Source of the DNA: Apostichopus japonicus
Lineage: Eukaryota > Echinodermata > Holothuroidea > Aspidochirotida > Stichopodidae
Reading direction: 5' to 3'
NCBI RefSeq assembly: GCF_037975245.1
Contig: NC_092568.1
Location: 4,599,001-4,663,000, forward strand
Length of the DNA stretch: 64,000 nt
Part shown: one piece after another, positions 58,140 through 64,000 of the stretch
Numbering within the stretch: position 1 is the first letter of the stretch
Layout: every line of letters starts with the position of its first letter
The notes under the pieces: model-generated
What the model was told of the DNA's origin: nothing
The model's database searches: none
Seen by the model: the letters and a program-made list of their open reading frames with translations, nothing else
Translations under genes and position numbers: made by a program

Positions 58140-59338
58140 TCACCAGTTTCGCGTTTAAAATACAGAAATTTGCTAGACATTGTTTTGAGTTGTTCGGCGT
58201 ACACTGGTAACAGGTACACACTATCTTGAAGTTACAACTTACAAGGGATGACTTTTCCTTCGCGAAACCGGTATATATGGAGGTTATTATACAGTACAGT
58301 ATGTGGTAATGAGATAGGCCTACTGTTTGAAATCACCCGCCAATCGACTTCATCAAAATATTTATGGCAGTCAAAGTCAAAATAGTCTGAAATACTGAGA
58401 AAGTAAACCTCAATGGTGAATTGAACAACATGCTATGGGTGTGTAATTATTTCATCATTTGTTTTATCATTTGCATATGCGGTGCGACCAGTCCATAAAG
58501 AGATGGGTCAATGACAGGGTCTGCCATGGGTTCGCGCGTATATCTTTTACGCTATAGCGTACAAGACTTTTTTTGTGGCAAATATACCTCCCAGATCGCC
58601 GGGAATAACACTTCCCAGACCCAATGATGCTCCCAAACCTCCTGAAATTTTACATCTCATGGCTTAGAAATTTAGTTTAGGGAAATACATGGGCGTCTGC
58701 AGAAAGAAAATCAGGGGACAAATAATCAGAGTAGACTTTTGTATACGATGCGTCTAGGGTCCTCTCCCAGAAAACAATTATGGACTGCCGCAAATGCGAT
58801 TTCCGTCCAGTACTGTGGATAAATATAGCAAAATGAGAACCGCTGCATGTCATTTGCATAATACTGGATCAAACTGCGCCCAAGTTCAAAACAGGGAAAT
58901 TTGAAATGCAGCGTTTGGTCAAGACAAATTGGTGGGGACACGATACAGTATATCATCTCCCCACCACTGAAATCGTTAATTGGTGGGGACGCGTAGGCGT
59001 ACGTCCCGCTGTCCCCACCAGGATCTGCGCCCATGGCTGTAATCGTTTCACCGTTCATCTCTTGTCTTTCATATTACATTTTTTTCCCATTAACATGTTA
59101 AAAGCCTAATATAGGAGGTCAGGTTCGGCGGAATGAGGTTCAAACATGCCAGGAGGAGAGGGATCGAGGGCTCAAACTTCGAGGTGCAATGGAATCGGCA
59201 TATGCGTCTTTGATATCAGGGGGCTAACCTCAATACCTTTGGACACAAATGATCTTCAAAGAGAGAGAACACTTGTTAACAATTTGCTTATCTACTGTAG
59301 AATACCTGTGTAGGTAAATAAGAATATAAAAGTTATAA
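58140..59338. other. mus81 upstream region with hAT fragments
   Basis: The mus81 promoter must lie just above 58137; no TATA box is evident. A core fragment of the hAT MITE family ('gcgtacaagac', 'cccagatcgccgggaa', 'aacacttcccag') is at 58540-58620. A CATGGGCGTCTGCAGA / CATGGGCGCAGATCC inverted pair marks a probable small element at 58688-59033, without a clear target duplication. Confidence 0.5.
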
Positions 59339-59985
59339 ATCGGGCCCAGGGGCGTCAATCCGATTTGAACGGGGGGGGGGGGTAGACGTGATCGATTCGA
59401 GTAATCCGGCCGTAAGTACTATCTAAGCGGAGCGCCACCATCGGCTGGCGCGCAGCGTACAAGAAAATTTTTCTTCTGGCAGACCCCTCAGATTGCAGGA
59501 AACGGCACTTCCCGTGCATTATGGCAGTAAGCAACACCCCTAAAATTGATAAAAATTTCCGGCAATTTTTTATTTTGGGAAATATTCTCGAAGGAAGTGA
59601 TCGCCATTTGTTCCTCAGTTTACAAATTCCTCGTCTCCCAGAAGCGCCCAAAATTTAAGATATCGAAACATTTTTGTGTTGGCTGATCCATGATCACCGC
59701 CCATGCCCGTGAGAAGTGGTGACTGGGTGAATAAAAAGCTATGCCGTTTGAAAACATGGGCAGAAAAAGCGAAAGTAGCGAAACCTAAGGTAAAACGCAA
59801 CGACCATCAAAGAGCAATTGAATATTTAGTCTACTTTTCGATTTCGAAAACACTTTTTTTTAAAATTATGACAAAATTTTATGACACCTTTGACAAGTTT
59901 TCTTGGTGGGGGGGGGGGGGCTGTGCCCCCGGGCCCCAATGGGCACGACGCCACTGACCCCAGGGCCTCAGATATAGGCCTATTG

Positions 59986-60346
59986 CAGGGGTGGGCAACC
60001 TTTTGAATGAATGGGACAGATTTTAGGAGTGAAAGATTGACAGGGCCGCACCTAACCAACGACCTGCTGTTGATTTCAAACCTTTGATTCCGAGGACGTT
60101 CAAGCAATAGGTGTGTGTAATTAATCTGTATTCACAAGACCATAATGTCTATACAGTCCAGTTGATAATTAATGGTGATAATAGACCAACCTGACAGCAT
60201 CATTAGTGCAGATAAATTCTAAGCAGCTAGCTCGTTTTTGGTGATGATGCAAAATAGATTGATTTTTTTCTTTTTCTTGAGACATCTCACAGGCCGCAAA
60301 AAAATCACTGGCGGGCCGCATGTGGCCCGCAGGTTGCCCACCCCTG
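59986..60346 (+). mobile_element. Nested hAT MITE (CAGGGGTGGGCAACC)
   Basis: Perfect 16-bp tips CAGGGGTGGGCAACCT; flanks GCCTATTG and GTCTATAG match at 6 of 8. Internal GGCCGCA and GGCGGGCCGCATGTGGCCC blocks are typical of this widespread hAT type. Confidence 0.85.
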
Positions 60347-61084
60347 GTCTATAGGAATGATGTCCCAAAATTTTCCCGGACATATAGGCGAAGGAAGCTA
60401 TCCGCCGCGACTGCATGTGAGTTTCTCGACTTCCCGTCCTGGGAGTCATACCACAAAATGGTGCATTTCCTCATACGCCATTATTAATAATTTAAATAAC
60501 TAACTAATAAGGCACAGCCCAGATCCGAGTTCGTATAGCAAATTTAGCCAAAAGTCGTCAAACGCCAGGATGTTAAACCAGGTTGCTAGGTCTACGAGAA
60601 TACATTTATATGAAATTTGAAAACAAGGATAGCCCGACAAACCACTTTTATTATGTTTTCAGGACCTCACACATGCGCATGTATCGTCAGACTTAGAATA
60701 GGTCCCATTGAGTGGTGGCTAAAGTGTTGAAGGCATGAAAATAAATCAGTGGTTGTTTGTTGGAGTCCTCAAGCAAGTTACCTCGGTTGCTAGGTGGATC
60801 TGGCTATCGGGTGAATTCTGGTCGGAGCGTACTATGTAACCACCATGTACCCAGTGACGCAGCTAAGGCCTGATGATTGGGGGGGGGGGGGGTGTAGTGG
60901 CTGGAAATCGGTTTTGAAGCCAGAAAATTCCGACCGCTGCTTTTTACCCCCCCCCCCCCCCGCCCACCCTCGCGCTACTCGTCAACGATACGGTCAGTGT
61001 CAGTCAGAAAACCCAATCTTTCGCGACTGCACTTCTGTTACGGACTTGTTGCGATACATTTGTACCCACTGGCACTCATTTCAC

Positions 61085-61437
61085 AAGCTTATTGCCCCCC
61101 CCCCCCCCGCCCAACCAAATATTTTTGTGAAATTCGGGCAATATGCTGATAGCTTTTGGGCACCTACTGAAAGAAAGATAATTTGCAATGTGTTCTTCAG
61201 TGGTTAAACATATTATTATTACCCAACAATTCTCACCAATACGGAAGGGTAATAAGACGGAAAATGATTGTGTGCTATTTGCATGCGATGTAAAAACCGA
61301 TGCATGCCTGTATGATATGCACATTATCATGTGGAATGCGCGCGCAGGGCGCGAAAAATTTTGGTTATATTTTTCGGGCAAGTCGTTACAACCCACCCCC
61401 CCCCCCCCACAAATCAAATTGGGCTCCTACGCCTATG
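61085..61437 (-). mobile_element. Second CATAGGCGTAG-family MITE, truncated
   Basis: Reading the minus strand from 61437, it matches the 23465-23940 element: CATAGGCGTAGGAGCCCAATT, 'acttgcccgaaaaat', 'tttcagtaggtgccc'. The distal terminal inverted repeat is missing near 61085, replaced by a C-run. Confidence 0.7.
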
Positions 61438-61615
61438 ACGGTAGTTCTATTAGGCATTTTTTTGTAGTATTTAAAATCATACGAAGTTTTGTACGGTGGA
61501 GTATAAGAATCGCGAGATACAATTTCCCAAATTGGCAAGGAAAACGTGGTAAATATGACAGGTTAAAGGTCAATTTTGACCGAAAGTTTTTAAAAAATGT
61601 TTAGGTCATGCACAA

Positions 61616-62086
61616 TCACAGGGATGAATGAATAGGCCTAGATAAACTAGAGTGCGACGGTCGGAAATTCCGACTGTCGCACTCCAATTTTCCAATTAGC
61701 ATCAGTTTTACCAAGTTTGGGGTGAGACACCCCCACACCCCCTCTAACGACGTCCCTGCGCGGTGAATATGGCACACCATCACATGGTTCAGCCTCTGTT
61801 GAGTCATGTTGCTCCGTAGCCATGTCTTCAAACGCCTCAAAGCACTAAAAGATCTCTCGACTTCCGTCGAACTGGCGGAGGAGACGAGGAGCAACCGCAA
61901 GAGAGCTTCGACTTCACCAAACATAGCCCGTACCGCTGGATTCATCGACTTGAATATTTGTCTATACCCTTCAACCGACGACAAATGGAACTGGCCTCGA
62001 AAGAAAGGCAGACTAAGCTTAAGATTGTTGGAGAGCTCTGGGTACCAACTCACGAGATCTGGGTGGAATTCTCCATTCAGCAACAT
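61616..62086 (-). pseudogene. hAT transposase C-terminal dimerisation fragment
   Basis: 156 codons. SSASSTEVERSFSALRRLK followed by TWLRSNMTQQRLNHVMVCHI is the conserved hAT C-terminal dimerisation region, as in ZMYM1-like transposase relatives. The upstream BED finger and DDE catalytic core are absent: only ~180 bp separate the frame from the element's terminus. The C-terminal ~20 codons run into a hairpin sequence (61650-61684) and are probably not original. Confidence 0.85.
61650..61684. repeat. GAGTGCGAC hairpin
   Basis: GAGTGCGACGGTCGGAA pairs with TTCCGACTGTCGCACTC with one mismatch. It sits within the end of the transposase fragment. It could be subterminal structure of an older element. 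Confidence 0.6.
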
Positions 62087-62275
62087 TGAGTGATATTCGA
62101 GGACATGAATCCTAAGATGTGTAAGCCGTAACCAAATAGAGCCACGATACTACTCTTTTTCCAAATGTGTGTGTGTGTGTGGGGGGGGGGGACATTTGAT
62201 ATTGTTTCCCCCATCCATCAAAATGTGGGGGACGTGTGCCCCCGTCCCCACTGGATTGACGCCCATGATCGGGCC

Positions 62276-62578
62276 TGATGTTCGATCCTAGCATGATCAA
62301 CTTCCGAAGGGTAAACATGGATCCTCATCAGCTGTCCAGTAACGTATACCACAGGTTCTAGTAAGAAGATTAATCAATAAAGGACACGTAACTTTTAATT
62401 AAATTTCTCTCAATTTTTCTACAATAGGTTCGCAATTTCCCCATTAAATTTCACCTCAAAGGTCTTTTCAAAACTATTTCTAAATATCATGGTTTTGTAG
62501 TGTATCTATGTTTGTTTATAATTATATGTTTAATAATTATGTCCCCCCTATAGCTGTGACTGCGGATTGACGCCCCTG
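62276..62578. other. Tail ending in a second hAT right terminus
   Basis: GGATTGACGCCCCTG ends at 62578, a second copy of the hAT right tip just outside the element that ends at 62267. Its left partner and target duplication were not found. Confidence 0.5.
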
Positions 62579-62989
62579 AAATAGACCATGGTTATCCTTC
62601 AGAAACTATCGATCATCGGCAATATGTCATTTTACAAATCGGAAATGCTTTACACCTTCGCTATTCTGATATTTGATGTATAGGGCTACATCTCTCTGTA
62701 GAGTTTCCAAAATTACATGTGGTTTACCTTCTTAAGGAAACTAATACATGCATCTTAAGCTATGAAGCTTTAAGCTTGAAAATTAGAACAAAATAAAGTA
62801 TGTATTCTATTATGTAAGCTATTCACGTATCCATCTCAGCATCAGGATATTATTACTGTATATTTAATCCTTACGTATATACTGTATTATATAGGCCTAT
62901 ATTTGTACATTTTTCTTTTCTTTTCTCCCACGGAGTCTCCTATATCTTGTTCAGTCTTTTTAAGACTTCATACACTGAAAACTTAAATT

Positions 62990-63365
62990 GGTTCACCGAC
63001 TAACATAACGTTAGTCCATCTGGTGCCTCTCCCGACTAACATAGCCTTAGTCACTTGCTATACCGACTAATTTATTCCTTAGTCAGTTGGATTTCTTAGT
63101 AGGTCATCTTAGTCCGTCAGCTTAGTCGATCAACAATTTCTTAGTCGGTAAATGTATATTAGTCAGTTACATTAATTGGTGACATTAGTCGGTCTTTACC
63201 GACTAATTTATATGAGCCACCGACTAGTTTATAGCAGGTTTTACATTAGTCAGGATGGTGCCTCTCCCGACTAACCTTTCTTAGTCGGTATCGACTGACT
63301 AGTTGCACTGACTAGAATCACTGAAAGAATTAAACCCGACTAGTTTCACTGACTAGCATCACTGA
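62990..63365. repeat. CCGACTAA/TTAGTCGG motif cluster
   Basis: More than twenty copies of GACTAA or its complement TTAGTC in both orientations within ~375 bp, including two copies of 'tggtgcctctcccgactaac'. Extensive self-complementarity is expected. Confidence 0.7.
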
Positions 63366-63412
63366 AAGAAAAGAGAGCAGAAGAAACACAAATAATGTGT
63401 ACGTTGGCAGTA

Positions 63413-63736
63413 TTTATTTCTGATAAAACTTCTGATGTCTGCAAAGGCTGACTTTCAACAGATAGAGAAGAAATCACTGTAAACAAAAATCTGAAAATAT
63501 GATTTTATTCCAACAAAGTTAAGACAAGTTCATGGATCAAACATGAATCGCAAAAGTATAGCACTGCACAATAATGCAAAGTTGAATCTTGGGCAAGGGT
63601 TCCTCATGACTTTCGTTTTAAAGTGGTACCCCAAATCGACACCAGTTAAGTCTTCACGAACAAAGAGTGTTTCTCTTAACTACAAATGGCCTCCCACTTG
63701 TCTTCAGGAAGCCCAAATCTGCACCATTATTGACCT
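63413..63736 (-). CDS. Possible terminal exon of an unknown minus-strand gene
   Basis: A CTGTTCACAG acceptor at 63737 is followed by a frame reading VNNGADLGFLKTSGRPFVVK and RNTLCS, then TGA. An AATAAA signal occurs on the minus strand at 63413-63418. I do not recognise the product, and the frame choice is a guess. Confidence 0.3.
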
Positions 63737-64000
63737 GTGAACAGAAAATATGATATACGTGTAAGCGCAGATACAGATATAGCACATGATAACTCACATT
63801 ATCATAAACATATATTTACATTAAAATTTTATAACATATTGGGAGGTATACATTTAAATCTAGGTCCCTCAAATTATAAGCCAGGAATAACAGCTTTACC
63901 AAATAATTATTAGCTTTGAACAGCATAACACCAAGTTATTTTTCAAAGCTTAATAATTATGTTAATCATGTTAATAATGAGCCCAATAGACCGGGAGCCC

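Larger units (their letters stand above)
59347..62267 (-). mobile_element. hAT element with exact target duplication and transposase remnant
   Basis: Ends CAGGGGCGTCAATCC (left) and, on the complementary strand, CATGGGCGTCAATCC (right). ATCGGGCC lies on both sides (59339-59346 and 62268-62275), an exact 8-bp hAT duplication. The left end carries the family core (59415-59525). It holds two nested MITEs and a minus-strand transposase C-terminus. The N-terminal and catalytic parts of the transposase are missing. Confidence 0.85.

Noticed and set aside
58688..59033. Confident hAT MITE with CATGGGCG ends
   Set aside because: Inverted tips are present but the 8-bp flanks do not match, so it is listed only within the surrounding region.
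60852..61437. A single hAT element from CAGTGACGCAGC to CTACGCCTATG
   Set aside because: The ends differ and flanks CATGTACC and ACGGTAGT do not match; the right part aligns instead to the 23465-23940 family.
59347..62578. Pairing the left hAT end with the terminus at 62578
   Set aside because: The tips match perfectly, but the flanks (ATCGGGCC versus AAATAGAC) do not; the end at 62267 has the exact duplication.

Overview
The window is eukaryotic nuclear DNA, most likely from a marine invertebrate. It holds one intron-rich single-copy gene, and almost everything else is transposon-derived: hAT elements and MITEs, a DIRS-type retrotransposon, a tRNA-derived SINE, LINE tails and many foldback elements. 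An echinoderm would fit, because foldback elements with tandem-repeat tips resemble the TU elements described in sea urchins. This is inference; nothing in the window names the species.

Layout. 1-3762 is one copy (cut by the window edge) of a long foldback element with inverted arrays of ~142/158-bp repeats around a ~2.1-kb non-coding centre. A near-identical copy in the opposite orientation lies at 26471-30838. 5205-6840 is an old local duplication hit by foldback FB-a (6216-6741). 7200-16200 is a nest: an old hAT-like MITE carries a 2.2-kb hAT element (7319-9517, itself hit by foldback FB-b at 8288-9386) and, 50 bp further on, a complete 6.5-kb DIRS-like element (9577-16120). The DIRS element has three long open frames on the minus strand: Gag-like, RT/RNase H and tyrosine recombinase. 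18019-19751 is foldback FB-c with a SINE inside. 22909-23940 holds two hAT MITEs, and 25676-31302 is a hAT-like element split by the large foldback. 31800-34560 is a degenerate minisatellite region with a 245-bp direct repeat. 39098-39196 is a decayed DIRS terminus and 39801-40397 is foldback FB-d.

43201-58137 (minus strand) is a mus81 orthologue. I could join sixteen coding exons in phase: N-terminal HhH region, winged helix, a middle segment, the ERCC4 nuclease with the GD...ERKxxxD signature, and the C-terminal HhH region. A short last exon was not found. Its introns hold a Harbinger-type MITE pair, a hAT MITE inside a LINE 3' end, and several minisatellites.

58500-62578 is another hAT nest: a 2.9-kb element with an exact 8-bp target duplication and a transposase C-terminal remnant. 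The right edge has a cluster of CCGACTAA/TTAGTCGG motifs and a possible terminal exon of an unknown minus-strand gene.

The most unusual signal is the set of four unrelated-looking foldback elements (FB-a to FB-d). They have different terminal repeat arrays, but three share a G(G/A)T(G/T)ACA tip abutting an 8-bp target duplication. This suggests one mobilising enzyme acting on diverse repeat-tipped elements. None of the four encodes a recognisable transposase.
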